A stretch of 64,000 nucleotides of DNA from Saturnia japonica (GCA_033032175.1 CM065321.1:11244501-11308500); one strand, 5' to 3'; positions 11,349 to 23,468 are shown, numbered from the stretch's first letter. Program-made: numbers and translations. Notes: generated from the letters alone by a model not told the origin.

Positions 11349-11759
11349 CAGTGTAAACTCTTTATAACGAAACTCAAGGGACTGAGTATTTTTTGTCGTT
11401 ATAAAGAGTTATCGTTATATGGAGTGACCAAAAATCAACCAAATTAACAAGAATTTTTAATATGTATGTCTTAAATAATAAATGCTTATAAATTATTGTT
11501 TACACATATAGTCTGATAACTTTGTCCGACGTTTTTTGCTATGCTAGTACTTGTTTTGTATTATTTTATGTATTCTATTCATATCTAGATGTGTGGTGGA
11601 ATCGTCTTCCTACACAGTTCTTCGTAATAGAGAATGGCGTATCGCTATAAAGAGTGTTTCAATATGTGGGTTTTAACGCAAACCAACCAAGTTGGGATCA
11701 CTTCAACGTTATAGGGAGTTTATCGTTATAAAGTATAACGTTATAAAGAGTTTACACTG
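11349..11759. mobile_element. MITE, Tc1/mariner (pogo-like) type
   Basis: Both ends are the perfect 21-base inverted repeat that starts CAGTGTAAACTCTTTA. A TA lies directly outside each end (11347-11348 and 11760-11761), the expected target duplication of Tc1/mariner elements; a CAGT start suggests the pogo/Tigger branch. Further inverted copies of the CGTTATAAAGAGTT motif sit just inside both ends (about 11397-11420 and 11707-11740). No transposase, length 411 bp. Confidence 0.75.
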
Positions 11760-11761
11760 TA

Positions 11762-11865
11762 TATGGATGGATTTCGGATCTCTTAGTGATCGCCGTTGTA
11801 TTTTAATTGTACTGTTCTTACCATCAGACACAGTGCCGTCACTACCGTACGATGGATTATGAAAA
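11762..11865 (+). repeat. Dispersed repeat family R, segment
   Basis: GGATCTCTTAGTGATCGCCG and CATCAGACACAGTGCCGTCA match the sequence around the SINE at 27590-27990. This copy shows the order without the SINE. Confidence 0.45.
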
Positions 11866-12370
11866 TTTATTCTATTTAATTACCTTCTTACATGAGAAAT
11901 GAGAATTATATTATTACCTTATTATACCTGTAAATGATGAAAGATAATATTTTATCATTTGTTAATTTTATAATTCTATTTGAAAAGTCAATTAAAGTGA
12001 TTGAAGGTATCTATTAATGAAACAAGTAATTAAAAACTAACATTATTAAAAAAAAAAAAACATTTGTATTTGATAAAGAATGATTTAAAAAGTTGATCTG
12101 TTCTCAAAATAAAATAATTTAATAAATTTATTCATGTACTCTTATTAGAAAAGAATGTTACGCAAACACGTATGCTACATTTTTTCTCCGCAACAAACAT
12201 GTATCTCAGAAAATGAAAGAAAAAATAATGATTAAATATTTTTCATACTATACTTAGTCTCAAAAATTTGTCAAAAGATTGAATATTTTTTAAATAAAAA
12301 AAAATTGTTAAAAAATGTTTTTAATTTCATTATAAAACGTTTTTTGTCTTTCCTGAAAAGTCGTAGTTTC
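11866..12370. other. Very AT-rich non-coding stretch
   Basis: Poly-A and poly-T rich, with nothing recognisable. Confidence 0.35.
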
Positions 12371-12600
12371 TGAGATACGAGGTTACGTCAGAAAGCCATC
12401 GATATGCGCCAACTTGTATTTTAAGATACGAGGTTGCGCTTGACACTTTTTTTTGAACTGAGATACGGGATTGAATTTATATTTTTATTTATAACTTTAC
12501 ATACCTATGCGACTATATTTATTGATTAATTTTCCGATTAAATCTCAAAATCGTCAAAAATCGAGTTACGAGGTTGCATCAGAAAACCATCGATATAGTG
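12371..12600 (+). repeat. Cluster of an imperfect ACGAGGTT...ATCGATAT motif
   Basis: GATACGAGGTTACGTCAGAA leads to CCATCGATAT near 12400. Shortened forms occur near 12425 (GATACGAGGTTGCG) and 12461 (GAGATACGGGATTG), and a near-full copy at 12562-12595 (TTACGAGGTTGCATCAGAAA then CCATCGATAT). Four related units lie in about 225 bases of otherwise AT-rich sequence. Confidence 0.45.
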
Positions 12601-12724
12601 CTTTTCTCAAACATGCATGTAAATATTGTCATTATTTTCGAAAAAAGAACACGCGAAGTGTCGAATCTATGGCATACCTTAATTATCCAAACATAATTTA
12701 AAATAAATCATTACACTCTGCAAC

Positions 12725-13020
12725 ACAAAAAGCTAAGAGAGAATTCCTTCTTGGTAAAAGGAAAAAAGGAAGACCAAAGAATAGATGGCGCAATATTTTT
12801 AAGGAAAGGTGTGGTTGGGAATGGACTAGAATAGAGAAAAGAAAGAACGAATGGAAAAATTTGGGGGAGGCCTACGCCGCAGAGGCGAATAATACAATAT
12901 AAGCGATTAATACGTTGATTAGGAAATAGTTAAGGAGATTGTTTATATATTAGTAGCATACTATATTAGCTTTATTATTTGTATTAGTATTGTAGTAAAT
13001 AAAAGGCTTTTTTTAATTTT
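12725..13020 (+). pseudogene. LINE ORF2 C terminus and 3' tail
   Basis: The frame around 12755-12900 reads LGKRKKGRPKNRWRNIF, then a WEW...W-rich stretch ending EAYAAEAN and a stop. GKRxxGRPxxRW...EWxxLGEAY is a closing block of several insect LINE ORF2 proteins. AT-rich sequence with AATAAAAGGC follows. The copy is 5'-truncated. Confidence 0.55.
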
Positions 13021-13530
13021 ATTTAATTTCTTAATGTTACAGGGCAAAACAACACTGTTACATTGAGACGACAAATAATTCCGAATGTGAAACGACTCAA
13101 CACAAGAGCTTGCACGTCAACCACAGAAAAACACTATACTTTTATTTGTAAATTCTCGTGGTAACTCAATATCTGCGAAACTAGAATTTCTCACGGCGCA
13201 GCACCGAGGTGGGGAAATAAAATAAAAACGGCAATGGCGGACGGACATTTTAAGTAGCGTACACATGTCATGCACATGCCGGCTTAAACGCGAGTGGGCT
13301 GGCGCGGGCGGTTGCGACGAATTTTCAATTGTCTTACAAGTATTTTATAAACTACTTACGTAGTATTAAACTTTGCAAGAATTTAAAATCGATTCTTGTT
13401 AAAGACAAACACTTGGTTGTTTTATTGATGATTGTGTTAACAGATATTGTGTTTTTATAGTAGCACAGCAAAACGACGGTACGGTGCCTAATGGTGAGCA
13501 TAGTACAATCCAAAAACAACGGTGATCATT
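13021..13530. other. Non-coding stretch with a GC-richer centre
   Basis: 13190-13320 holds GGGCTGGCGCGGGCGGTTGC and related GC-rich sequence. It could be a promoter-like island, but no exon, TATA or splice pattern supports that. Confidence 0.3.
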
Positions 13531-13534
13531 AAGA

Positions 13535-13645
13535 AATTGGCAATCCATCACCGGTCACCGCTGTCACGCCGGCCTGCAACCCCTTCGGTAGCTGGATTAA
13601 TGCCGGGTGATCCCAGAAAGGGGCAAACAAAAAGAGAGTCACTAT
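13535..13645 (-). repeat. Dispersed repeat family R
   Basis: GGCAATCCATCACCGGTCAC, ACGCCGGCCTGCAACC and GGGTGATCCCAGAAAGGGGC match the 6690 and 55511 copies and, reversed, the 53700 copy. Confidence 0.45.
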
Positions 13646-13792
13646 GTCGAGTTTCTAATTGTCAATACCCAGTTAGATACAGATCCTAACACCCCTCAAC
13701 CTCTTACGTATTCAAAGATATAATTCACACATTTCTGATACTCCTTTCTGATTGATTTTTCTTTAAGGCCTTTTCTAGTATTCATTTAGTTT

Positions 13793-13925
13793 GCAACTAC
13801 TCTCCAAGTTGAAAATCTGTCGCCAGGCATCTATCTTTATGTTACTATAAGGGGCTATTTAGCCTCCCCCTCTCCTTAGTCTACTTTGAATCGCTAATAT
13901 TCACCGAATAACCACCTTTTTATTC
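13793..13925 (+). repeat. SINE family B, 3' part only
   Basis: CTCCAAGTTGAAAATCTGTC followed by the family B tail (CTTAGTCTACTTTGA, TCACCGAATAACC). Confidence 0.5.
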
Positions 13926-15154
13926 ATACCACAAAACTATAGACCTAAACTGCAATTTTAAGTCGATTGTATTTATTAGCATCAAAAACTCACCCTATGA
14001 AACACACTAAACCATTTCCTAAAATAATTGATTACTATTGTATCCAAGAATGGCTCTTATTTTAAAGGTTTCAAAACAAAATAATTCAATTCAGAATTTT
14101 CTTTTAATTTAAAAACACAGGATTTCTTAGCAATATAATATTCCTTACAACCTACACTATCAATTAATTAATAAAATTATTAAATATAATGATGAATAAA
14201 AAGATTTTTTTTTCTCAAATGATTAGGTTCGATTTCCGACTCGTGTTGTTTTCTAGAAAATCAATGAATGCAGATTTTCTTATCTTTAAAATCGAGGTAA
14301 TGGTTGTGTAGAACATATTTCCCTATCTCTTATAGTTTAAGGATTCCCTTAATTGATCCATTTAAATGTTACACTGTGTATACTGTTGTGTTGTGTTGAA
14401 TTATCACATCTAAATCTAAATGTATGTAAATCTGTGGCCGAGTATATACTTTTTTTAATATTTTATCCTGTAAACTGGTACTTATTACTTTTCCCAGATT
14501 TTGTAATAAAAATAACAAAAAGTAATAATCACACGTGTGTACACTCCTTTTAATTTCTAAAGCTAGCACATTTCCCCTGACAGCACTCTCGCGTCAATAT
14601 AGTTATCCCTCAGCATTGTCGCATGCTACCCGCATTGCAGAAATCATAAAACAATTTCATCGAAACATTTCCACGAAATGAAACCTAACTAATAAATGTT
14701 GTTTTCATCTAAAGGTTTTACATTTAAATGAAAAGGTATTTTACTTTGTTACTCTCACAATAGCTTCCGTTTAATTCTCATTTCGAATTTCCTTAACTCA
14801 CGGAGGGCTCTCATTGTAAGTGGAAAAATAAATATTTACCTTGAAGGTTTAGATATAGATTTACGTGTAAATTCGACCCTTATCGCCCATAATTAAGAAC
14901 GAATGTATTTATGTACTTGTAACGTATGTAATTTATTTTACTGACGAACTCGTGCGAATATTTTACACGTTACAAAATATAAACAATCAAACGGGTGGCA
15001 TGTTATTTAAACATGTAAATAGATGGCGCCTCTTACATGTTGGTTGAATATATATTATTTGGGGCATTGTCGTTCCAAATGAGAAAGCTCTTAATAATTT
15101 TTGTTAGGTATCGAAAATATTAATTTTAAAGTAATTAATTAATTAATTGTTGTT
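13926..15154. other. Long AT-rich non-coding stretch
   Basis: No gene, RNA or transposon terminus recognised. The openings at 14353-14569 on both strands are AT-rich and unconvincing. An (ATTA)n run lies at about 15131-15149. Confidence 0.35.
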
Positions 15155-15253
15155 TGGCGTTTGGCCACATACTCACCCGATGTGGCCAAAGATAGCCCGC
15201 TAAGCCTAGCGGAAGAACTAGTTCTCTAGTGCAGCTAAGGGCATAAATAATAA
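15155..15253 (+). repeat. Triple-hairpin repeat, likely a LINE 3' end
   Basis: Three perfect inverted repeats stand in a row. TTTGGCCACAT/ATGTGGCCAAA has a 9-base loop (15160-15190). CCGCTA-AGCC-TAGCGG is at 15197-15212. The palindrome AGAACTAGTTCT is at 15214-15225. An (AATAATA)n tail follows. A diverged copy of the middle hairpin lies at 27335-27390. A hairpin followed by a simple-repeat tail is usual at CR1-group LINE 3' ends; that assignment is inference. Confidence 0.5.
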
Positions 15254-16140
15254 ATAATAATAAAACGTATTGTGTATCTATATAGCTCCAATTTCATATT
15301 CTGTGACATTTTAAATTCTTTTAAATATTACATCTCAATACACCTATAAAAAGTTCGTACTGAAGAAGTATGAACACCACACAGCTTTTGGAACGCACCT
15401 TTAGGGTTTGTATAGCTTTTCAGCTTGAGGGTGTCTGTACTTTGCTATGAAACAACCTATTTATTATTATTGATTTATGTCGGTTGCTATAATGTTATTA
15501 CAAGAATATTAAGACATCAAATATTTTAATGAGAATTGGGTATATGCATGATTTTTATACACAATCGAAAATATATTTCAGTCAAAAAATATATCTTACC
15601 AATTTTTTTATTTCATGCATGTTCCCTATTACGAGTAGTATTTCGTTGAGCCTACCACCTGTAATGGGGTCATTTACAAATTGTAAAGGTTCAAGTTACC
15701 TAAGTATATGAGTATCATCACCATCCCTGCGAACGGTCACACACACCGCAAAAGTTGTCCCCGTTTCAATTAACGCGATACGGCTAATTTAGCCCCCGAC
15801 ACACCCGCCCTGTGTGATGTATGTCCCTTATCCGAGACTAATTAGTTCAGAGGTGGATCGTAGAAACCTTATGTTGGTAATTCCGAATTTTACGCTTACT
15901 CGATATCGTGTGGTGAAGACTAATTTCAGTATTGTTGATATGGGTTTGATTATAATTATAATATACCGTAAATACCAACCGATATTATTTTATTATTATT
16001 TATAACTGTTTTTGACGTTATATTTCTTATGGCGCGTTTAGATTATAACATGAATTCATTTTACTAACTTTTTTATCGGGTAAAATTATATTAACGTTTT
16101 TTAAATAAACATCCAAATAAAGTCCTACAAATAAACATTG
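15254..16140. other. Non-coding stretch
   Basis: No recognised feature. 15730-15830 is slightly GC-richer without an ORF. Confidence 0.35.
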
Positions 16141-16330
16141 TTTTTACAATTACAAGAAAACATTCAACAAAAAAGAAAACCAACTTCAATGAGTTGTGTA
16201 TCTCCGAAGTTGAAAGTCCAATGCCAATTAAATTATAATCGGACATCCTTGAAGTAGCTTCTATCCAATAAAAAAATATTCATCCAAATCGGTTAATTAA
16301 CAAAGAAGCTATGAAGATATATATGTGAAT
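16141..16330 (+). repeat. Dispersed repeat family K, copy 1
   Basis: It starts ACAAAAAAGAAAACCAACTT, followed by CAATGAG. The reverse complement of this start closes the sequence at 25795-25820. A CCAAATCGGTTAATTAAC segment follows, as in many short non-autonomous insect repeats. No coding capacity. Confidence 0.45.
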
Positions 16331-16550
16331 TCGAATTGAGTAAGTAACCTCTGTCTTTTTTTTAAGTTAAATAAAAAATTAAAATATCGTTTATTTATAG
16401 AACATGACATTATTAATAAATAAAAAAGTTAGTAAAATAAATTCATATTATTATCAATGGGGGCTAACTTTATCGTGTTTTTGACATGTGGGATAAAATT
16501 CCTGGAGTAGTTTTTTTTTTTACGCCCGAGAAGTATAACTTATTACGTAC

Positions 16551-17176
16551 TGTTACGTGGCCCTATTCGACAACTAAATAAAAATAACTGATTATGTTAG
16601 TAATCGAATTTATTTAAAACTTTACAATTTTTAAACATAGACCTGCACCTGCGTCTACATATTATGTCTACTCCTACCTACTCCCTATAGAGGCTTTCTC
16701 CGTTCAAGCTGACTGGCAGGCCTAAACACAGGTCCGTAATCAGGTCGCTAGAGAGCGATTAAAGACGGAAGAAGCTGAAGTGACTTACCGAACATGAAGC
16801 CATTGCTTATATACAGTAACAATGCAAAGAAAAAAAGCAATAAGTTACAAACTTTATAGCTTCAACTCAAAAATAATATAAGACCCAAAAGCAATAATCT
16901 ATGCACTTAATATATCTACTTAGTACCTATGTCAATCAACACATTATATTGGTTTAACAGAAATCGTCTAACTGTACCATGAACAAGAGCAATAACATAC
17001 TTTGTATCGCATTTTAGGTGTTAGTTGATATAAGTTATCAGTACAAGTAACTTATATTGAAAGTGTATATGTGTTAGTTGACATTGGATATCAGTGCTAT
17101 GAACAAGAGCAGTAATTTATACGCTTTCAGTATAATTACTGCAGTTTTAAATGTCATCACCTAATATTGTATAACA
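16551..17176 (+). mobile_element. Putative solo LTR
   Basis: The sequence starts TGTTACGTGG and ends TTGTATAACA (TGTTA...TAACA termini). It is flanked on both sides by GTAC (16547-16550 and 17177-17180), a 4-bp duplication as made by Ty3/gypsy integrases. No internal coding DNA is present. It holds two degenerate direct repeats: GAACAAGAGCARTAA near 16981 and 17100, and GTGTTAGTTGAYAT near 17020 and 17072. Strand is nominal. Confidence 0.5.
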
Positions 17177-17479
17177 GTACGAACATGAATACTTACAATT
17201 TATTTTGCCACAAAAAAAATGCCACACATTTTATTATTCAACGTCGTACAGTGGGGATGCACTGTTTGTTTAAGATTACTGTGATCAGTTTATTATTAAA
17301 ATGTGCCGTCGTAATGGTGTCGTTCATAATGAAGCCCTCCTAGTTCATGTGTGACCGTAGTTAAGGGACCACCCTGGTTCATACGCCGCCCAAGTACAAG
17401 AGACCGCTCTAAAGGCTATCATAGTATTGAAATACGCCCATACGGTGTACCTGCTCCATCATATATTATTGAAATTTAG

Positions 17480-17579
17480 CATAGTTGCTCCTGTCGCGAT
17501 GTAGACGCTCACTAAGAACGAATCTTACGAAAATCCTATCCAAAGTTTTAACAGGGGTGAAATCGTGGGGCATTGCTAG
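17480..17579 (+). repeat. Helitron-like 3' end
   Basis: AACAGGGGTGAAATCGTGGG then GCATTG and CTAG (17576-17579) followed by T. This parallels GATGAAACCGAGGGGCACAG-CTAG at 4344-4367. The 5' border is unknown. Confidence 0.4.
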
Positions 17580-18282
17580 TTGTTTTATATAAGTAGCTAT
17601 GAATTCTTTTGCCATTATAATATATTAATTATACAATATACTTAATCGGTCCAATTAATATTATTTCAAGATGAATAAAGGGAAGTTACGTTATTGCTTA
17701 ATTGATATCTAAAAAGAATTGTCAATAATATGTCATTAATTCCTCAATTGGATAGGCCGTTTGAATTGACACTAATATGAGACGAAAATAATTATTGCGT
17801 AATAAATGCATGCGGAACAGTAGAACTCCGCTAGTACCTTTCAAGTACAACATAGAAACATATAACCGTTGTTGACAATGCGTTGAAACAGCTTACTATT
17901 TGCAAAGGTCTTTATGTTAGTTAAACAACAGTTTGTTTGCCCTGAAACTGTTTCATTGTCGTGCTAAATTAAATTTTCAAATTTCATGCGCACTTTATAA
18001 CATTTATTTTGTCAATCATTTCCTGTCTTTTATATAATTCAGATTCTACACGTAATCAACTCTAATAGAATATTATTCTGAAAATATTCTTATAACTTCG
18101 ATTCAATGCTTAAGATAGACCTTGAGTAAAACAGGCAAAAATGTACATACGTTTACTCAATAATTACTATTTGATAAATCAATCAAATTTATCTAATTTC
18201 CCTTTCATCTAAATATTGGCATTTGATTAAACCTTTGTTTTGAGTATCCAAATAGAACTTTAATACCTACTTTCAGTAACGA
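17580..18282. other. AT-rich non-coding stretch
   Basis: Nothing recognised. Confidence 0.35.
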
Positions 18283-18405
18283 AGATGGGAAAACCGCTGA
18301 GCATAGAGAGACTAGCTCTCAAACAAGCAGCTGGCCAAATATATAGGATAGGTAGGTACTCGGTGACGGATTTTCAACTTTAGTAAGCTAGCTAGCCGTC
18401 TTTCA
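18283..18405 (-). repeat. SINE family B, 3' part, inverted
   Basis: GACGGATTTTCAACTTTAGT is the reverse complement of the CAAGTTGAAAATCTGTC block of family B, flanked by its CTAGCTAGCCGTC equivalent. Confidence 0.45.
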
Positions 18406-19430
18406 CAGGTATTGTACTCCAAAGCTAGATACCAGTTATTTGCATAGTTATCAAAGCACTGTAAATATCCTTCTGTTCCAGATATCGGTAAAAGATATCG
18501 TTATCCATGTTTCTAATTTCGATTTATGAGCAAATGAAACCGCAGAAGTGTCGGTGTGCTGGCAAATATTATCGGGTACTTTTAAAATACGCCATGTAAG
18601 CGCCCGAAATTCATTTTTGACGACTTGATTACAAATCACTGATTTTTTTCTACCAAAGATAAACTTAATTTTATGTATTGTATATAATATGCCTTTCGTA
18701 AAAAAAATCTCTAAATTATAATGAACACCGCATTAAAATCCTTTTCGTAGTTTAAAAGATCTAAGCGACTGTACTTTATTTTATTTAAAACAGTTTGGCT
18801 CTCCGACTTCATAAAAATGTACGTATTATTGTCATAAAACCCATCCCTGGGATCAGAGTTATTATGAATATTAATATGTAAATTCACATAACATAAATAA
18901 GAAAGAAATAATATTTGTACATTTTGTATTTATAAAACTTTCTCTGAAGTTAGCTTGTATAAATAATTTGTTTATTTCTCTATCAACGGCACTTTAATCT
19001 CGCTGCACTTAAACTGTAACAACACAGCTTTTCAGCATAAAGTTATTTAAAAAATGTTGTATTTTAAATGAATAAAAAACTGTATAAAGCTCTTAATATT
19101 AAACTTCTCGTAACACATTTAATTTGTAAAGCTGAGTTAAAGGTTTTTATCCTAGCTGCAATTAATTATTTTTATAAGTTTTAATGCGATACAATAATAT
19201 CGAATATAATGCACCTTGCCTCGCAGAGCGTGTTTTACTATATTTATTGTAGTGACAGTTATGACAAAAACCTGTTCAGTCTAATTCCCTCCTCTACCAC
19301 CCATAACTAAACACACTGGGCTTAAAAGTCACAGTTTTACGTTAACCACCATCTAGGCAGAAACTAAAAAATTGACAATAACTTATCTTTACTGTAGGGT
19401 TCCCTCTTTCTAACGACATCGGATATTTAT
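18406..19430. other. AT-rich non-coding stretch with one short repeat
   Basis: 18790-18870 (CTCCGACTTCATAAAAATGT, GGGATCAGAGTTA) is related to 22070-22165 (CTCCCTTACATCACAAAAAT, GAGAGCAGAGTTA), an unnamed repeat. Otherwise nothing. Confidence 0.35.
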
Positions 19431-19560
19431 GAAGGCCGGCATAGTAACAACGACCGACGATGTATTGCCGATCTCTGATAATCACCTTTGTTTTTGTTTC
19501 GCGCTATAATTATCATCAGGGATAATAGTGCCTTTAATATACCGTACTACTATAAAAAAT
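19431..19560 (+). repeat. Dispersed repeat family R, diverged segment
   Basis: AACGACCGACGATGTATTGC and CGATCTCTGATAATCACC correspond to GACCGGCGATGGATTTCCGA and TCTCGGTAGTCATCGC at 27570-27610. Confidence 0.4.
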
Positions 19561-19678
19561 AGGCAGTTTACGCATCCTATTAATATGTGAGTATTTACTT
19601 AGGAAGTGGACCATTAGTAACGGTTCAATAAAAGGTATATTATATTTAGGAAACACATATAGTTAATTGTTATTTAAA

Positions 19679-19806
19679 ACAATGATAGTTCAATGGTAGC
19701 GTGTAAAGACACCGCGTCGAACGACGTGAGTTCGAATCCCTGCAGTGAGCCTGAGCTTACGGTGAAGGAAAACATCGTGATGAAACCGTAACATGGTGAT
19801 AGAGCC
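19679..19806 (+). mobile_element. SINE, family B, 3'-truncated
   Basis: This is the best preserved head of the family: box A region ATAGTTCAATGGTAGCGTG, box B GAGTTCGAATCCC, then the CCTGAGCTTACGGTGAAGGA block. It stops abruptly after ATGGTGATAGAGCC. Confidence 0.6.
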
Positions 19807-19959
19807 ACCAACAAATGAATAGAAGATAAGAAATGTGTATATCAGAGGAAGTATGACAACAGCACCAATGACAAATTAATAATTAATGATCATATTGTGA
19901 GGGGGATGAAAGTCATATAAGTTACAAGAATTTCTTTAGAGATTACTCTCTAATAGGGG

Positions 19960-20440
19960 CAGCCCGACTGGTGGAATATGTCTACCCTACAGAACCTTGT
20001 GTTTTGCTACTGCGGTAAGTAGGGTTTCCAAAGCTCCTTGGGGTAGAGGGTTCAAGGACAGCAACGCGCTAATGACAACTATGGTATTACAAGCGTAAAT
20101 AGGCTACGGTAGCCACTTTCCATCAGGCGGGCCTAAATGCCTCGTTAGCCTAGTGGTCTTCGCGACTCCTATGAACGAGGACCTGGGTTCGAATCCCAGG
20201 TCGACCAAAGTGTTATTGGGTTTTTCTCAGTAACAGCTCGGAGTTTGGTTTCGGGCCCGATTAATGGCAAAAGGCTCGCCCCCTATTACATGGGACCTGA
20301 AAACATACTCGGTGAACTGTGTCTTACACCTTGAACCGTGTGGGTGAACGGTGACTAACCTAACCCTTCGGGGAATACAGGCGTAATGGTATGTGTGGGC
20401 CGAATGCTTGTTTACCCCTTTGTATGTAGTATAAAAAATA
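19960..20440 (+). repeat. LINE 3'-region repeat interrupted by a SINE
   Basis: ACAGAACCTTGTGTTTTGC, GGTAAGTAGGGTTTCCAAAG and CTTTCCATCAGGCGGGCC resume after the SINE with GAATGCTTGTTTACCC and GTAGTATAAAAAATA. The joined order is a sequence I recall as very common in Lepidoptera. GGGCC(T)AAATG at 20129-20139 and GGGCCGAATG at 20397-20406 mark the duplicated target. Confidence 0.55.
20140..20396 (+). mobile_element. SINE, family A, inside a LINE 3' region
   Basis: TGCCTCGTTAGCCTAGTGGT head with box B GGGTTCGAATCCC, the GGCAAAAGGCTCGCCCCCTA body and the GGCGTAATGGTATGT tail. An approximate 10-11 bp target duplication flanks it. Confidence 0.75.
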
Positions 20441-20446
20441 ATTATG

Positions 20447-20600
20447 TAAGTAGACGGATATAGGAGTAGAGGAAGACCGAAGAAGATAAGGATGGATTTT
20501 GTGAAGAATGATATGTGTATAAAAGGTGTAATTACTGAGATCACATGTGATTGATGTGAATGGAAGAAAAAGTATGTGTTGATCCTACTTAGATGGTATA
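20447..20600 (+). pseudogene. LINE ORF2 C terminus
   Basis: The plus strand reads VDGYRSRGRPKKIRMDFV, then KNDMCIKGV, one stop, and EWKKK. The SRGRPKKxWxDxVxxDMxxxGV...EWKKK block closes the ORF2 of an insect LINE group. A related minus-strand piece lies at 42530-42710. The copy is truncated, with an AAGAAGAAGAAG tail. Confidence 0.55.
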
Positions 20601-20857
20601 AGGTTAAGAAGAAGAAGAAGTTATATAGTTTAAAGTTATAGAAGTTATATTATTAATTTAATTTAATGTTTGTATGTCGCAATGTGACTAAATGTACACC
20701 GAGTCTATAATATATACCAAACATCTATAAGTAAGTTGCATTTATAGATATCAAATAAATAAATTATTATGATCCGTAATTAGCGAACAATAAAGCTTTG
20801 TTTTTTGTAATAGTTTATTTTCTTATGATATATTTGTTTTAATTGATTACTCTATAG

Positions 20858-21188
20858 CAGGGCTTCTTAAACTATGGGTCGCGACCCCAAAGGGGTCGCG
20901 TAGCAAAATTCTGCGATCGCGAGAGATTTTAATGTCAATTATTTATATATACCATTTTATAACATCACTAGAGTTTTATAATTTTTTGTGCAATTTGAAA
21001 TTTTTGATTTTTGTATGTTTCAAAACGAATTCTAAAACTATATATTTTCATATGTATATGTATATTGTTACCTAATAAATTAATCATCAAAAAATATTAA
21101 TTTATTATTCTTTTATATTTGTATGGGGTCGTCAAGAAACTCGCAATCATAGATGGGGTAGTGAATGACAAAAGTTTAAGAAGCCCTG
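20858..21188. mobile_element. hAT-type MITE
   Basis: Terminal inverted repeat CAGGGCTTCTTAAACT at 20858-20873 and its reverse complement ending at 21188. A perfect 8-bp duplication CTCTATAG stands at 20850-20857 and 21189-21196; 8 bp with this TCTATA-type core is the hAT signature. Just inside the left end is the GC-rich inverted motif GGGTCGCGACCC, with GGGGTCGCG after it. No transposase, length 331 bp. Confidence 0.85.
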
Positions 21189-21499
21189 CTCTATAGGAAT
21201 TTTAACATAAAGGTGCATTAATATTACATTTCAAAATAAAACTTGATCAGAAGCTTTACTGACGGCCAAATTCTGCAATGTGACTAAGCTTCCTGTTAGA
21301 GACGACAAATCAACAACATCGTCATCATCTCAGTTGAAAGACGTCCACTAATAATAATCACCGGTTCTGCGTTGTTTGCATCCAACAGGTTTCCGCGGCT
21401 TTTACCAGGTCGTCGGTCCACCTTGTGGCGGGTTTCCGCACGCTGCGTCTTCCGGTACGAGAACGAAGAAGATAAATAGCATGACAGTACTAGTTATGT
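21189..21499. other. Non-coding stretch
   Basis: No ORF. GC-richer around 21370-21470 (GCTTTTACCAGGTCGTCGGT and CACCTTGTGGCGGGTTTCCG), which resembles a LINE fragment read backwards, but too little is left to assign it. Confidence 0.3.
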
Positions 21500-21595
21500 T
21501 ATCTCGGCGCGTTAATTACCAACCTCAAGTTAACGACCTACCGTAAAGTACTTATCGACATGTTCTGAGAACCGCACTTAAGAGGCCTATTTAAG
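21500..21595 (+). repeat. SINE family B, degraded 3' part
   Basis: TTACCAACCTCAAGTTAACG and a GACATGTTCTGAGAACCGCA segment correspond weakly to the family B tail. Confidence 0.3.
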
Positions 21596-22519
21596 CTTAC
21601 AGTGTAACCTTTTTCGACCTCTCCGTTTCTTTATTATAGGTGTGCTTAAGCTTACGTGGTAGGTAATAAAATAATTCTTGATGCATAATTAAAATGTTTT
21701 ATAATAACTAAAACAGTAGATATTGTAATTGGTGAGGAAAGGGTTGGAAAAAGATGAATGGAATTCTACCGACTGGAGGAAAATTCTGTGAAGGGTAAAC
21801 ATAGCACACACTTACCTAAATATACAAACATAACCATACATATACATTATTTTAGCCTATATAACTTACAGTTATTTCCATTACTTAAAAAAGGAAAATA
21901 TTTTTTCAACCATACACTACTGAGTCAATACTCAGTACTAAAGTCAATGCTTTAAAAACAAAAATTTAATTATTTTATTAAATACTTATAATTCAGTGTT
22001 AGCTTATGTTTAATCATTCACCTTTATACATTACCTACACGGGTATTGTTTCCATGATTCACTGGTTAACCCTTTGACTCCCTTACATCACAAAAATGTA
22101 CGTAAAATTGGCATATATGGCATCCCCGAGAGCAGAGTTAAAATGCCCTCTGGTATTATGCTCTTGTGGAAAATAAAGTACAATAAAGTATATATTGTTT
22201 ATAGTTAAAACTGTGTATTTTCATTAAGTTTACTTAATTTTTTTTCTAAAATTGTTTAAATACGAACAGAAAAATTGCGGAACACTAACTTAGTTGATTA
22301 GTCTTAAAATCCATATATTAATACGTGAAGTAAAAGCATCCTACGCCTTCTTATACGTATTGCGTACACGAAACACAGATTTTGCATGGTTAAAGTTTGT
22401 ATGTAGACGGTGTGCAGAAAGCTAAAATCTATACGATTAATAAAATTGAAGTGTCTGTTTGTAATGTCAAAATAACAGTTTTTTACTAAATACATATGAA
22501 AGTATATACGATACCTACA
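21596..22519. other. AT-rich non-coding stretch
   Basis: No gene. 22070-22165 is the second copy of the short repeat at 18790-18870. Confidence 0.35.
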
Positions 22520-22951
22520 ACTAAAAGCCCATTTTTTTAATTTTTGTCTGTCTGACTGTTTGTTCCGGGTAATCTCCGAAACGGTTGGACCGTTTTTGAC
22601 AGGACTTTCACTGATAGATAGCTGATGATATAAGGAAGTAACTTAGACTACTTTTATTTTAGATAAAGAATTAGGGTTCTGCACTATTAAAAAAAACTGG
22701 TCACGGTGAATCAATTCGGGTGCTTAAATGGCTTATGCTGAGTAAAACATAAGAGATATAGCAAATTAATATAGTACATAATTGTAGGTACTAAAAAGAC
22801 CGACAAAAAAGTTCTGGAGAGTATATATCTATCTATCTTCTAAGGAACACCCACAATAAGCATTTTTGTCTTTAAAATGGCCGGGAGTAGGGGAACAAGA
22901 TTCGCGCGGGCATTCTATAGTCAACGTGAGCAAAGCCACGGGAATAGCTAG
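22520..22951 (+). mobile_element. Non-autonomous Helitron-like element
   Basis: It contains the lepidopteran core TCTCCGAAACGGTTGGACCG and GACAGGACTTTCACTGATAG. It ends with a subterminal hairpin (CGTG...CACG, about 22925-22940) and CTAG at 22948-22951 followed by T. The last 170 bases recur inverted at 63817-64000. No coding capacity. Confidence 0.6.
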
Positions 22952-23400
22952 TTTACCCATAATATCGTTACTAATATATTAAATAAAATAAATGAATACT
23001 GTGAATTCTAAACCGGCCATTGCCATTGAACTTAGACCCCCTAAAATATTGACATTGTCACTCAAAGAAAAGTGACAGTAAGTGATGTAGATAATACTCA
23101 TTGTTTAGGTTCATGAATACTGCAAATGTCACACAGAAAATAGTCTTTGACCAAAAAGTCGCTGATCGAATTTCGAGCTTAGGGCGATCGCTAGTAATAA
23201 TAATAGTTTTACATGGCTTAATTTAAAACACAAACCGATAAACTTGGGTTCAAATAGAACATGTTACTCCCATCGTAACTTAAATTTAGTATAATTATAC
23301 AAAGCTAACTTAATGCACTAATAACAAACTGCCTTAAAATCTTGACTTCCACACTTGTAGGTCTGTAGAACATTGTAAATTATTATACATATGTAGAAGA
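22952..23400. other. AT-rich non-coding stretch
   Basis: Nothing recognised apart from the flanks of the neighbouring elements. Confidence 0.35.
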
Positions 23401-23468
23401 AATATTGCAAAGGGAGGATCCTTCGGCCAGACGGGTGTTATGTCTGGCGGGCAGCTGCCCAACGGTTG